Below are positions 1-8,579 of a stretch of 64,000 nt of DNA, one piece after another. The notes beneath the pieces were generated by a model, which was not told the origin of the DNA, searched no databases, and saw only the letters and a list, made by a program, of their open reading frames with translations. The position numbers were made by a program, and so were the translations under genes. The first letter of the stretch is position 1, and each line of letters starts with the position of its first letter. The stretch lies in the NCBI GenBank assembly GCA_902543295.1, contig CACBXW010000001.1, positions 124,001 to 188,000 of the forward strand, in the 5' to 3' direction. Source of the stretch: an uncultured Pelagibacteraceae bacterium. Its GTDB lineage: Bacteria > Pseudomonadota > Alphaproteobacteria > Pelagibacterales > Pelagibacteraceae.

Positions 1-663
1 GAAAAAGGAAAGATAGTTGGTCTTATAGGACCTAATGGATCTGGTAAAACTACTTTATTTAATTCAATTGTTGGTACTTATCCAATAGACAATGGTTCAA
101 TCAAGTTTAATGGAAAAGAAGTATCAGAATTACCGGTACCAGTAATTGCAAAACTGGGATTATTGAGAACATTTCAACAAACTAGAATTTATGGAAAATT
201 AAATTGTGTAGATAACATGCTTATCAGTCACAAAGGTAGTGATGAAAGTTTGTTTAAAATTTTCTCAAAAATTCCAAAAGAGCTCACAGAAAAAGCAGAA
301 AACTTACTTAATTTTGTTGGATTGTATCAAAAAAGAAAACTTAGGGCAGGCGACCTTTCTTTTGGACAACAAAAGTTATTAGAACTTGCAATGGCACTAA
401 TGAATGAGCCAGAAATGCTATTATTAGATGAGCCAACAGCAGGTATTAATCCTACTTTAATTAATGGAATTATTGATAGACTAATCAAAGTTAATCAAGA
501 TTTTGGAATAACATTGCTGGTTATTGAGCACAATATGAGAGTAATTATGCAATTAGCTGAAGACATATTTTGTCTTGCTCATGGCAAAATGCTTGCAAAT
601 GGCACTCCTGAAGAAATTAAAAATGATAAAAGAGTAGTTGATGCATATTTGGGGGCTCAATAA
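1..663 (+). CDS. Liv-type ABC transporter ATP-binding protein (5' truncated by window edge)
   Basis: ATPase subunit of a branched-chain or polar amino-acid uptake ABC transporter on the cytoplasmic face of the inner membrane. The reading frame is open from base 1, so the N-terminus lies outside the window. The Walker A motif GPNGSGKT lies at about residues 10-17 of the visible part. The signature reads LSFGQQ instead of LSGGQ, and the Walker B LLLDEPTAG follows. The insert after LLRTFQQT and the H-loop in VIEHNMR are typical of the LivG branch. The stop overlaps the start of the next ATPase (TAATG), indicating coupled translation of a LivG/LivF pair. The matching permeases and binding protein are presumably upstream. 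The family is certain; the substrate is unknown. Confidence 0.88.
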   Translation, partial: EKGKIVGLIGPNGSGKTTLFNSIVGTYPIDNGSIKFNGKEVSELPVPVIAKLGLLRTFQQTRIYGKLNCVDNMLISHKGSDESLFKIFSKIPKELTEKAENLLNFVGLYQKRKLRAGDLSFGQQKLLELAMALMNEPEMLLLDEPTAGINPTLINGIIDRLIKVNQDFGITLLVIEHNMRVIMQLAEDIFCLAHGKMLANGTPEEIKNDKRVVDAYLGAQ

Positions 664-1448
664 TGTCTAATCAATACGAAGTTTTGGGAAAAGCACCTGG
701 TGCAGAAGATCTAAAAAACTTATCTTCTGAAGATATTCATTTAACAATAAAAAATTTAAATGCTGGATATGGTAAAATGGAAATTTTACATAATTTTGAT
801 TTATTTGTAAGCAAAGCACAATCATTATGTTTAATTGGTCCAAATGGAGCAGGCAAATCAACAATACTTCACTCAATATATGGTTTTACAAATATTTTCT
901 CAGGTAAAATAGAAATTGATGGAAAAGAAATAACAAACTTAACCCCGGCTGAAAAATTAAAGTCAGTTGGCATAGCTTATATTCTGCAAGATAATTCAGT
1001 TTTTCCAGATATGACTGTTGAAGAAAATTTGTTAATGGGTGGTTTTATCAAAGATAAAACAGAAGAATCATATCAAGAGGCAGAAAAGATTTTAGATAAA
1101 TATGAAAGATTAAGGAACAGAAGAAACCAACCAGCAAAAGTTTTATCAGGTGGTGAAAGAAGATTATTAGAAATATCTAGAGCTTTAGTAATGAAGCCTT
1201 CAGTTCTTTTAGTTGATGAACCTTCTATTGGATTAGAGCCGAGATATATTGACATGGTATTTGAAATTTTGGGAGACTTACAAAAAAATGAAAAAAAAAC
1301 AATTATTCTAGTTGAGCAAAACGCCAAAAAAGGTTTAGAGTTTTCTGATATTGGATATGTATTAGTATCTGGCCAAACTGCAATAGCAGGAAGAGGTGAT
1401 GATTTGCTTAAAAATGATGATGTTGGACGTCTATTCTTAGGCGGATGA
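663..1448 (+). CDS. Liv-type ABC transporter ATP-binding protein, LivF branch
   Basis: Second ATPase of the transporter that begins at the left edge. Walker A GPNGAGKST is at residues 59-67, the signature LSGGERR at about 161-167 and Walker B VLLVDEPSIG near 184-193. The end FLGG is typical of LivF. The protein carries roughly 28 extra N-terminal residues compared with ordinary LivF, before the beta strand that starts LTIKNL. It overlaps the upstream gene by one base and the downstream azlC by four (ATGA), so all three probably form one transcript. It is a paralogue of the LivF at 5495-6202. Substrate specificity cannot be read from the ATPase. Confidence 0.88.
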   Translation: MSNQYEVLGKAPGAEDLKNLSSEDIHLTIKNLNAGYGKMEILHNFDLFVSKAQSLCLIGPNGAGKSTILHSIYGFTNIFSGKIEIDGKEITNLTPAEKLKSVGIAYILQDNSVFPDMTVEENLLMGGFIKDKTEESYQEAEKILDKYERLRNRRNQPAKVLSGGERRLLEISRALVMKPSVLLVDEPSIGLEPRYIDMVFEILGDLQKNEKKTIILVEQNAKKGLEFSDIGYVLVSGQTAIAGRGDDLLKNDDVGRLFLGG

Positions 1449-2149
1449 TTAATTCAAAATATTTTTTTAAAGGAATTCTTTGTGCAAAAGAATTCGATAG
1501 CCCTGCAATCGCTCTTGGTTTAAGCTTTTTAGCAATTGGTGCTTTATTAAAAAATTTAGGTTTTACAATTCAAGAAAGTATTTTTTCTACCTTTTTAACT
1601 TATGCATTACCTGGCTCACTTGTGATGGCAGAATCGATTCTGATTGGCGTTTCGTTACTAAATTTATTTTTTGCAGTTTGGTTAGTTAATGCAAGATTGT
1701 ATCCGATGACTGTATCATTAATGCCATTGTTAAAGCACCAAAGTCAACCAAGATGGAAGTATTATCTTTCATGTCATTTTGTTGCAGTATCTTCGTGGTT
1801 AATTCTTAAAAATAATTATAAAGATATTGAAAAAAAATATAGAGTTGATTTTTGGATAGGAATTGGAACTGCAACTTGGTTGATAGCAATTTTTTCAACT
1901 ATCTTAGGTTATTACTCTGCTGATTTCTTAAATAGAGAAATGATGATTGGGTTAGCTATAATTAATCCAATTTATTTTACTTGTACAATGATAGGAGTGA
2001 TGAAGTCTATACAATTAAATGTTTCAATAATTTTAGGAGCTATCTTAGGACCTTTATTTTATTTTATTAGTCCTGATTGGTGTGTTTTGATTGGTGGGTT
2101 TGTAGCCGGAACTGTTGCTTTTGTAATTGGAGAGAAAAATGTCAGCTAA
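1445..2149 (+). CDS. azlC: AzlC family branched-chain amino acid permease, large subunit
   Basis: Inner-membrane protein of 234 residues with several hydrophobic segments. The early FDSPAIALGLSFLAIG region, the ALPGSLVMAESI stretch and the conserved LVNARLYPM region match the AzlC/YgaZ family. These proteins work with a small AzlD partner to export branched-chain amino acids such as valine. It starts inside the stop of the preceding LivF-type ATPase (ATGA) and overlaps azlD, so an exporter pair is co-transcribed with part of an importer. Such pairing could balance the intracellular pool, but that is inference. The length is normal for the family. Confidence 0.88.
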   Translation: MINSKYFFKGILCAKEFDSPAIALGLSFLAIGALLKNLGFTIQESIFSTFLTYALPGSLVMAESILIGVSLLNLFFAVWLVNARLYPMTVSLMPLLKHQSQPRWKYYLSCHFVAVSSWLILKNNYKDIEKKYRVDFWIGIGTATWLIAIFSTILGYYSADFLNREMMIGLAIINPIYFTCTMIGVMKSIQLNVSIILGAILGPLFYFISPDWCVLIGGFVAGTVAFVIGEKNVS

Positions 2150-2465
2150 TATTGTTTTAATAATAGTTATTACATCTTTAGCTACTTATATCTCTAGGTT
2201 TTTAGGAGCTTTTACATCTGAAATAATAGATGAAAATACTAAAATATATAGGTGGTTTAATTATTTAGCTTATTCGACATTGGCTGCTTTAATTTCTAGA
2301 ATGATAATATTTCCAGCTGGTGCACTTTCTGACAGTAATTATTTGTCTAGATTAATTGTTGTACTTTTTGCAACAATAATTTTTAAATTAACTAGAAATA
2401 ATTTAGTTTACCCAACCTTATTCTCTGCTATCATTATGTTTTTATTAAGTAACTTTACGATATAA
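2139..2465 (+). CDS. azlD: AzlD family small subunit of branched-chain amino acid exporter
   Basis: Small membrane protein of 108 residues with about four hydrophobic segments and the ITSLATYISRFLG opening of the AzlD family. It pairs with AzlC to form the exporter. I chose the ATG at 2139 over an in-frame TTG at 2127 because a purine-rich GGAGAG lies at 2129-2134, just upstream of the ATG. The gene then overlaps azlC by 11 bases. The next gene follows with no spacer (stop 2463-2465, ATG 2466), so the operon continues. Confidence 0.82.
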   Translation: MSANIVLIIVITSLATYISRFLGAFTSEIIDENTKIYRWFNYLAYSTLAALISRMIIFPAGALSDSNYLSRLIVVLFATIIFKLTRNNLVYPTLFSAIIMFLLSNFTI

Positions 2466-2972
2466 ATGAAAAAAATTATTTTACTATTATTATTGATTTT
2501 ATTACCAGGTATTTCAGAAGCAGCATGTGATGATCCTCTAACTGATGGTGTAGATTATACCAATTGTAGATTTTCAGATGGACAAGATTTACAAGGTAGC
2601 TATTTGCCTAACTCAAATTTATCATTTGCAAGTTTTATACAAGTAAATTTTGATAAAAGTATTATGATGACATCAAATTTGTCATTTGGAACTTTTCCAG
2701 AGTCAACATTTATAAGAGCTAACCTATATGAGTCAATTCTAGTTGGAGGAAATTTTGAAAAAGCTAATTTTTCAGGAGCAAATATGACAAGAGTAGATTT
2801 TATGGGCTCAACATTAATTGAAGCAAATTTTCAAAACGCAAATTTAATGGAAGCTAATTTTACCTCATCAAATATGACCAATGCTAATTTTGATGGAGCA
2901 AATTTAATTGGAGCAACATGGACTAATGGTGAAACATGTGGACCAAATTCAATTGGAGTTTGTAACAAATAA
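2466..2972 (+). CDS. Secreted pentapeptide-repeat protein
   Basis: A protein of 168 residues with a clear signal peptide (MKK, a leucine-rich core to about residue 15, cleavage probably after SEA near residue 19). A series of A(N/D)(L/F)xx pentapeptides follows from about residue 38 to 155, such as ANFSG, ANFQN, ANLME, ANFDG and ANLIG. These repeats build a right-handed quadrilateral beta-helix. Cysteines near both ends (CDD, NCRF, ETCG, GVCNK) could form periplasmic disulfides. No enzymatic motif is visible. The function is unknown; pentapeptide proteins range from gyrase protectors to structural envelope proteins. It abuts azlD and is followed five bases later by glaH. Confidence 0.8.
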   Translation: MKKIILLLLLILLPGISEAACDDPLTDGVDYTNCRFSDGQDLQGSYLPNSNLSFASFIQVNFDKSIMMTSNLSFGTFPESTFIRANLYESILVGGNFEKANFSGANMTRVDFMGSTLIEANFQNANLMEANFTSSNMTNANFDGANLIGATWTNGETCGPNSIGVCNK

Positions 2973-2977
2973 TTATA

Positions 2978-3898
2978 ATGGATAGCTTAGATACTATTCA
3001 AGGGTTTGATATTTCATTTAGCGATTATTCCAAAAGAATTATCAATATTAAAATTGAAGATGAAATTATAGATAAACTAATATTTCCTTTTAAAAAATTT
3101 GATATTACAGCTCTTGAATATAAACCTTTTACTAGATTTACACTTGCAAAATCTTTAGATGATTCTACAGGTGGAAAGCTAGGAAAATTTATAAACACTA
3201 TATTAAGAGATAGAGACACAGGTTGTTTTACTATAGGACCTAAAATTAAATCTAAAAAAATCGATAATAATTTTCTTATCAAACTATCTACTGCTGTAAC
3301 CCACTTACTTGGTAATCCAAATTTTGACTCAATGGCTGGAAAATATTATGCAAGATTTCATGTTAAACATGAGGACAATAGCGACTCATATCTTAGAAAA
3401 GCATATACAAATATGGATCTTCATACTGATGGTACTTATGTTAAAGAAAAAACTGATTGGTTATTAATGTTAAAAATGGAGGAAGAAAATGTACAAGGTG
3501 GAGAAACTGCAATGTTGCACCTTGATGATTGGGAACATTTAGATAGCTTAACTAATGATAAAGTTGGAAAACAAAACTTCTTATGGGGCTCTCCGAAAAG
3601 TAAAAATGTTGACTATAAAGTAGAACATCCTGTTTTTTCAGAGGATGAAAATGGAAAACCGCAAATTTCTTATATTGACCAATTTCCTGAGCCTAAAAAT
3701 ATGGAACAGGGATTATTTCTACAAAAATTATCAGACTCTTTAGAAGGAAGTCAAAATAAGATCGTAATGCCTTTACCAGTCGGTTTTTCTGTAGTTGCAA
3801 ACAACTATTTCTGGCTTCATGGTAGAAAACCATTTGTAGAAAATAAAAAATTATCAAGAGAATTACTAAGAATTAGAGGTTCTTTTTTTACTAATTAA
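2978..3898 (+). CDS. glaH: Glutarate 2-hydroxylase (CsiD/GlaH), Fe(II)/2-oxoglutarate dependent
   Basis: Cytosolic dioxygenase expected to convert glutarate to L-2-hydroxyglutarate, using 2-oxoglutarate and O2. The protein (306 residues) follows E. coli CsiD closely along its length, with conserved blocks ALEYKPFTRF, YYARFHVK, LHLDDWEHLD and FWLHGR. The iron ligands are H149 and D151 (motif LHTDGTYV) and H281 (WLHGR). The arginine for the 2-oxoglutarate carboxylate is probably in the RELLRIRG segment near residue 294. Glutarate arises from lysine or cadaverine. The usual partner L-2-hydroxyglutarate dehydrogenase (LhgO/LhgD) is not in this window. The neighbours are amino-acid transporter genes. 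Confidence 0.9.
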   Translation: MDSLDTIQGFDISFSDYSKRIINIKIEDEIIDKLIFPFKKFDITALEYKPFTRFTLAKSLDDSTGGKLGKFINTILRDRDTGCFTIGPKIKSKKIDNNFLIKLSTAVTHLLGNPNFDSMAGKYYARFHVKHEDNSDSYLRKAYTNMDLHTDGTYVKEKTDWLLMLKMEEENVQGGETAMLHLDDWEHLDSLTNDKVGKQNFLWGSPKSKNVDYKVEHPVFSEDENGKPQISYIDQFPEPKNMEQGLFLQKLSDSLEGSQNKIVMPLPVGFSVVANNYFWLHGRKPFVENKKLSRELLRIRGSFFTN

Positions 3899-3931
3899 TT
3901 AATTTTAGTGATAATAATCACTTAGTTTATC

Positions 3932-4705
3932 ATGAAAATTGGATTTATTGGTACAGGACATATCTCAAAATCAGTAATCAATGGAATACTGGGATCAAAA
4001 TTAAAAATTAATAAAATAATTGTTTCAAAGAGAAATTCAAAAATTTCAAGTGAACTTAAAAGAAAAAGTAAAAAGATAAAAATATCTACTGATAATCAGG
4101 ATATTATAAATCAATCAAATTGGATTTTTTTAGCAGTAACACCAACGATTGGAAAAATTATTCTTCCAAAACTAAAATTTAAAAAAGGTCAAACGATAAT
4201 AAGTTTTATATCAACTATAAAAATGATTGAATTAAAAAAATATATTAAAGTTAAAACTAAGATTATTAGAGCAATACCTTTGCCTCCTATTTCTCTTAGA
4301 AAAGGACCAGTACCAATTTTTCCACCAGATAAACAAGTTAGAAATTTTTTTAATAAACTTGGCACATCTGTTGAAATAAAAAATGAAAACCTATCACTAA
4401 ATTTTTGGTCAACTTCATCAATGATGGCGCCATTTTATGAATTACTACAAACTCTAAGTGATTGGTTAGTAAAAAAGGGAATTAATAGAAGGGACTCTCA
4501 AAAGTATATTACCTCTTTATTTATTGCTTTATCTGAAGATGCAAAAATTAATTCAAATAAAGATTTAAAAGTCCTTGTCAAAAATTCACAAACCCCAAAA
4601 GGTTTAAATGAACAAGCTGTTAAAGAATTAAGAAAACTTGGATTTTATAAATCTCTGAATAAAACTGCAAATAGCGTCTTGTATAGATTAAAAAAAAGTA
4701 AGTAA
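3932..4705 (+). CDS. Pyrroline-5-carboxylate reductase-like protein
   Basis: NAD(P)-binding protein of 257 residues with a Rossmann opening MKIGFIGTGHISKSV (residues 1-15) and the FLAVTP strand end near residue 66, as in ProC. ProC makes L-proline from 1-pyrroline-5-carboxylate. The C-terminal dimerisation domain is present, but the signature usually containing PGGTT reads SQTPKGLNEQ here. The protein is therefore divergent and may reduce another cyclic imine or be a poorly conserved ProC. It starts 33 bases after glaH and ends one base before livG. Its location between an amino-acid oxygenase and amino-acid transporters fits amino-acid catabolism or salvage. Confidence 0.7.
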   Translation: MKIGFIGTGHISKSVINGILGSKLKINKIIVSKRNSKISSELKRKSKKIKISTDNQDIINQSNWIFLAVTPTIGKIILPKLKFKKGQTIISFISTIKMIELKKYIKVKTKIIRAIPLPPISLRKGPVPIFPPDKQVRNFFNKLGTSVEIKNENLSLNFWSTSSMMAPFYELLQTLSDWLVKKGINRRDSQKYITSLFIALSEDAKINSNKDLKVLVKNSQTPKGLNEQAVKELRKLGFYKSLNKTANSVLYRLKKSK

Positions 4706-4706
4706 A

Positions 4707-5495
4707 ATGTCTGACAATATCTTACAGGTAAATAATCTTACAAAATTATTTGGAGGACTAGCAGCAGTATCAAATTGCTCATTAAATATTAGATCGGGTT
4801 CAATAACTGGAATAATTGGCCCAAACGGTTCAGGGAAAACAACATTATTTAATTTAATAGCTGGAAATTTAAAATCCAATGATGGAGAGGTAATATTTAA
4901 TGATGAAAATATTACTGATGTACCATCACATGAATTGTTTGGTAGAGGATTATTAAGAACCTTTCAGATTGCGCATGAATTTTCAAACTTAACAGTTTTA
5001 GAAAACTTAATGATGGTGCCATCAAATCAAAGCGGAGAAAATTTATTAAATGCACTTATTAAACCAGGACTAGTTAAAAAAGAGGAAAAAGTTATTAGAG
5101 AAAAGGCCTATGAGGTTGTAGATTTTCTTAATTTAACACATTTAGCAAATGAAAGGGCAGGAAATCTTTCAGGAGGTCAAAAAAAATTATTAGAATTAGG
5201 AAGAACTATGATGGTTGATGCAAAATTGGTTTTACTTGATGAAGTGGGAGCGGGAGTTAATCGAACACTTTTAAAAGATCTAGGAACAGCAATATTAAAA
5301 TTGAATAAAGAAAAAAATTACACTTTTTGTATGATAGAGCATGATATGGATTTTATAAGCAGAATGTGTGATCCAGTAATAGTAATGGCAGATGGTTCAG
5401 TTTTATTTGAAGGAACATCTGAAGAAGTCAAAAAAAATGAAAAAGTAATTGAGAGCTATCTTGGAAAGTCAAACTTAACAAAAAAAGAAAATTAA
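4707..5495 (+). CDS. livG: Branched-chain amino acid-type ABC transporter ATPase LivG
   Basis: First gene of a complete Liv-type importer operon (livGFHM). In its 262 residues, Walker A GPNGSGKTT is at 38-46, the signature LSGGQKKLLEL is near 153, and the Walker B is followed by DEVGAG where most LivG proteins have DEPTAG. The LLRTFQ insert and the terminal SYLG are LivG hallmarks. It follows the P5CR-like gene by one base and shares a TAATG junction with livF. It pairs with LivF to drive the LivHM permease below. The exact ligand depends on the binding protein at 8683-9873. Confidence 0.9.
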   Translation: MSDNILQVNNLTKLFGGLAAVSNCSLNIRSGSITGIIGPNGSGKTTLFNLIAGNLKSNDGEVIFNDENITDVPSHELFGRGLLRTFQIAHEFSNLTVLENLMMVPSNQSGENLLNALIKPGLVKKEEKVIREKAYEVVDFLNLTHLANERAGNLSGGQKKLLELGRTMMVDAKLVLLDEVGAGVNRTLLKDLGTAILKLNKEKNYTFCMIEHDMDFISRMCDPVIVMADGSVLFEGTSEEVKKNEKVIESYLGKSNLTKKEN

Positions 5496-6202
5496 TGGCA
5501 TACTTTGAAGGAGCTAAAATGACTGCAGGTTATGGGGATGGCCCTGATATTATTAGTTCATGTTCCATAACTGCCAATAGGGGAGAGATAGTAGCTATTC
5601 TAGGTCCCAATGGTGCTGGCAAATCAACAGCCATGAAAGCGATGCTCGGATTATTAAAATTAAAATCAGGCTCTGTAACTTTGAATGGTGAAGATATTTC
5701 AAAAATTAATCCTCAAGATAGAGTAAAAAAGGGTATTTCATTTGTTCCACAAACAAGAAATGTATTTGCAGAATTAACTGTTAGAGAAAATTTAGAGATT
5801 GGTGGATTTTTGACAGAAGGGAGTTTAGAAAATAAAATTGAGAGTATATATAGTTTATTTCCAATCTTGAGTGAAAAAAAATCCCAAGTCGTCGGACAAT
5901 TATCTGGTGGACAACGTCAGCAAGTTGCGCTTGGAAGAGCTTTAATGAGTGATCCATCAGTTCTTATGTTAGATGAGCCCACAGCTGGAGTGTCTCCAAT
6001 TGTAATGGATGAATTGTTTGAACATATAATAAAAGTTAAAAAAACAAATGTTGCTGTTATTATGGTTGAGCAAAACGCAAAGCAAGCATTAAGTATTTCA
6101 GATCGAGGTTATGTATTGGTGACAGGTCAAAATAAATTTGAGGGATCCGGTAATGATTTACTTGAGGACCCCGAGGTTCGTAGATCATTTTTGGGAGCAT
6201 GA
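5495..6202 (+). CDS. livF: Branched-chain amino acid-type ABC transporter ATPase LivF
   Basis: Second ATPase of the livGFHM operon (235 residues, normal LivF length). Walker A GPNGAGKST is at residues 37-45, the signature LSGGQRQQ near 137 and Walker B VLMLDEPTAG near 157-166, with the typical SFVPQTRNVF Q-loop region and C-terminal FLGA. Overlaps of one base upstream (TAATG) and four bases downstream (ATGA) show translational coupling. It has standard motifs throughout, unlike the first LivG/LivF pair in the window. Confidence 0.92.
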   Translation: MAYFEGAKMTAGYGDGPDIISSCSITANRGEIVAILGPNGAGKSTAMKAMLGLLKLKSGSVTLNGEDISKINPQDRVKKGISFVPQTRNVFAELTVRENLEIGGFLTEGSLENKIESIYSLFPILSEKKSQVVGQLSGGQRQQVALGRALMSDPSVLMLDEPTAGVSPIVMDELFEHIIKVKKTNVAVIMVEQNAKQALSISDRGYVLVTGQNKFEGSGNDLLEDPEVRRSFLGA

Positions 6203-7212
6203 TGGATTTCTTAAATGCAATAATTGTACTTTTTAATTTTACAGTAATACCAGCATTAGCTTATGGTTCACAATTAGCTTTAGGTGCTATTTTTGTTACT
6301 TTAATTTATGCAGTTTTAAGATTTGCTAATTTTGCAACTGGAGACATGATGTCTTTTGGAACAATGTTTGCAGTTATTCTAACATATTATTTTCAGTCCT
6401 TAGGTTTTGGATTAGGTGTTCTACCAACAGCACTTTTAACAATTCCTTTTGCTATCCTAATGATGATTTTATATATGTTAATCATAGACAAATTTGTTTT
6501 CAGTTATTACAGGGTAAAAAAAAGTCCTCCAGTTCAGTTTGCAATGGTTAGTGTAGGGGTAATGTTTGTCACTCAAGCCTTAATTAGAATAATCATTGGA
6601 CCATCTGATAGAAGATTTTTAGATGGTGAAAAATTTATAATTAAAGCAACTGAATTTAAAGAAATGACTGGTCTTGCAGAAGGTATAACTTTAAAATCAA
6701 CACAAGCAATAACAATAATCGTAACCTTAATTGTTGTTTCAATAATGTTTTGGTTTTTAAATAGAACTAAAACTGGAACAAGTATGAGAGCTTATTCAGA
6801 TAATGAAGATTTAGCATTATTGTCTGGTATAGATCCTAAAAGAGTTGTTTTGATAACATGGGTCATCGCAGGAATTTTGGCCACTATTGGTGGAGTATTA
6901 TATGGTTTAGATAAAAGTTATAGACCTTTTGTTTATTTTAATAATATGCTTCCAATATTCGCTGCAGCAATTGTTGGAGGTATCGGAAATCCATTTGGAG
7001 CCTTCCTAGGTGGATACGTTATAGCTTTTGCTGAAATATTTGTAACTTACGCATACAAAAGATTTATTTCATATCTATTACCTGAACATCTTGAGCCAGA
7101 CTCTTTACTCCAGTTATTATCAACAGATTACAAGTTTGCAGTTTCATTCTCAATTTTAGTAATTGTTTTATTAATAAGGCCGTCAGGTATCTTTAAAGGA
7201 AAAGTAATATGA
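6199..7212 (+). CDS. livH: Branched-chain amino acid-type ABC transporter permease LivH
   Basis: Inner-membrane permease of 337 residues with about eight hydrophobic segments. Conserved LivH features include the GAIFVTLIYAVLRFANFATGD region near residues 27-50, MRAYSDNEDLALLSGI (EAA-like coupling helix) and the AAIVGGIGNPFGAFLGGY motif near 255. It is longer than E. coli LivH (308), with extra sequence in the loop around residues 125-165. Two adjacent ATG codons (6199, 6202) could start it; the first overlaps the livF stop. It forms the membrane channel with LivM. Confidence 0.9.
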   Translation: MMDFLNAIIVLFNFTVIPALAYGSQLALGAIFVTLIYAVLRFANFATGDMMSFGTMFAVILTYYFQSLGFGLGVLPTALLTIPFAILMMILYMLIIDKFVFSYYRVKKSPPVQFAMVSVGVMFVTQALIRIIIGPSDRRFLDGEKFIIKATEFKEMTGLAEGITLKSTQAITIIVTLIVVSIMFWFLNRTKTGTSMRAYSDNEDLALLSGIDPKRVVLITWVIAGILATIGGVLYGLDKSYRPFVYFNNMLPIFAAAIVGGIGNPFGAFLGGYVIAFAEIFVTYAYKRFISYLLPEHLEPDSLLQLLSTDYKFAVSFSILVIVLLIRPSGIFKGKVI

Positions 7213-8579
7213 GAAATTATAAAAATGTCATCGCCGCATATTCAATCATGATATTTTTAATAATTTTGGTTGGGATATTTCAATCCTGGTCTATTGCATT
7301 AACTATTTTAAATTATTGTTTAATTTCAGCAGTTATGACAATTGGGGCAAATATACAATGGGGTTATGCTGGATTAATTAATTTTGGGATAATGGGATAT
7401 ACAGCGTTAGGAGGATTAGCTGTAGTCTTAGTTTCGGTTGAACCAGTCAAAAAAGCTTGGCAAGTTGGTGGTTTAAATATTTTAGCTTGTATATGGATAA
7501 TTGTTGCAATTATCTTTGTAGTTAAATTTATACTTAACAGATTTGAAAAATCTAAATTAAGAAATTACTCAGTAGCCTCTGTAATTTTAGGTGGAATAAT
7601 TTTATTAAGAGTAACTGCTGCACCAGGAATAGAGGCGATCGAGTCAGTTGATCCAGCAAAGACAGGATTTCTGGGTGGCATGGGATTACCCGTTTTATTT
7701 TCCTGGATTGTCGGTGCGCTTTTGGCTGGCAGTTTAGCATTTGTCATAGGGAAGATTGCATTAGGTCTTCGTGCAGATTATTTAGCTATTGCAACACTAT
7801 TAATAGCAGAAATTATCGTTTCAATTATTAAACATGAGGAATGGTTGGCAAGAGGTGTAAAAAATGTAATAGGATTAAAAAGACCAGCACCATACGAAAT
7901 AGATCTACAAACTTCAGAATGGTTTATAAATTTAGTTGCAAAATTTAATTCATCAAAATTAAATTTAATTAATTCAATCTCTGATAAGCAAGAAGCTCTA
8001 AATCAAATGGTTATTGATGCTTCATCGGTTTATGTAAAATTATGTTTTACAGGCTTATTTCTCACTGTTGTTATTATTTTGTTAATTGTGACTCAGAAAG
8101 CTCTTTATTCACCTTGGGGCAGAAAAATGAGAGCTATAAGAGATAATGAAGAGGCGGCAAGTGCAATGGGTAAAAATATTGTTAAAGAGCATCTTCTTAT
8201 ATTTATTTTGGGATCTGCAATTGTTGGCTTAGCTGGAGCTATGATGGTTACTAATGATGGTTTGTTTACACCGGGTAGCTACAGACCTATGAGATATACT
8301 TTTGTAATTTGGGTCATGGTTATAGTAGGTGGAACAGGTAATAATTTCGGAGCAATATTGGGGGGATTTGTAGTTTGGTTTTTATGGGTCGAAGCTGCTC
8401 CAATTGCATTATTTTTAATTAATTTGTTTACATCCCATCTGCCAGAAACTAATGCAGTGAGAGTTCACTTAATTGAAAGTGCTCCATATTTTAGATTCTT
8501 AGTTATTGGAATTGGATTACTTTTAATAATGCGTTATAGACCACAAGGAATTATTCCGGAAAAAATTATTAAACAATAA
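7209..8579 (+). CDS. livM: Branched-chain amino acid-type ABC transporter permease LivM
   Basis: Second permease of the Liv system, 456 residues and strongly hydrophobic. It shows WGYAGLINFGIMGYTALGG near residues 47-65, ALGLRADYLAIATLLIAEI near 185-203, the coupling motif GRKMRAIRDNEEAASAMG near 305, and the VGGTGNNFGAILGG ending. It has a hydrophilic loop around residues 210-265 rich in charged and asparagine residues, making it longer than typical LivM (about 425). It overlaps livH by four bases. A 22-codon reading frame begins inside its stop codon. Confidence 0.9.
   Translation: MRNYKNVIAAYSIMIFLIILVGIFQSWSIALTILNYCLISAVMTIGANIQWGYAGLINFGIMGYTALGGLAVVLVSVEPVKKAWQVGGLNILACIWIIVAIIFVVKFILNRFEKSKLRNYSVASVILGGIILLRVTAAPGIEAIESVDPAKTGFLGGMGLPVLFSWIVGALLAGSLAFVIGKIALGLRADYLAIATLLIAEIIVSIIKHEEWLARGVKNVIGLKRPAPYEIDLQTSEWFINLVAKFNSSKLNLINSISDKQEALNQMVIDASSVYVKLCFTGLFLTVVIILLIVTQKALYSPWGRKMRAIRDNEEAASAMGKNIVKEHLLIFILGSAIVGLAGAMMVTNDGLFTPGSYRPMRYTFVIWVMVIVGGTGNNFGAILGGFVVWFLWVEAAPIALFLINLFTSHLPETNAVRVHLIESAPYFRFLVIGIGLLLIMRYRPQGIIPEKIIKQ

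Noticed and set aside
3907..3922. Small inverted repeat AGTGAT/ATCACT between glaH and the P5CR-like gene
   Set aside because: Only a six-pair AT-rich stem without a U-run; too weak to call a terminator and the genes appear co-transcribed.
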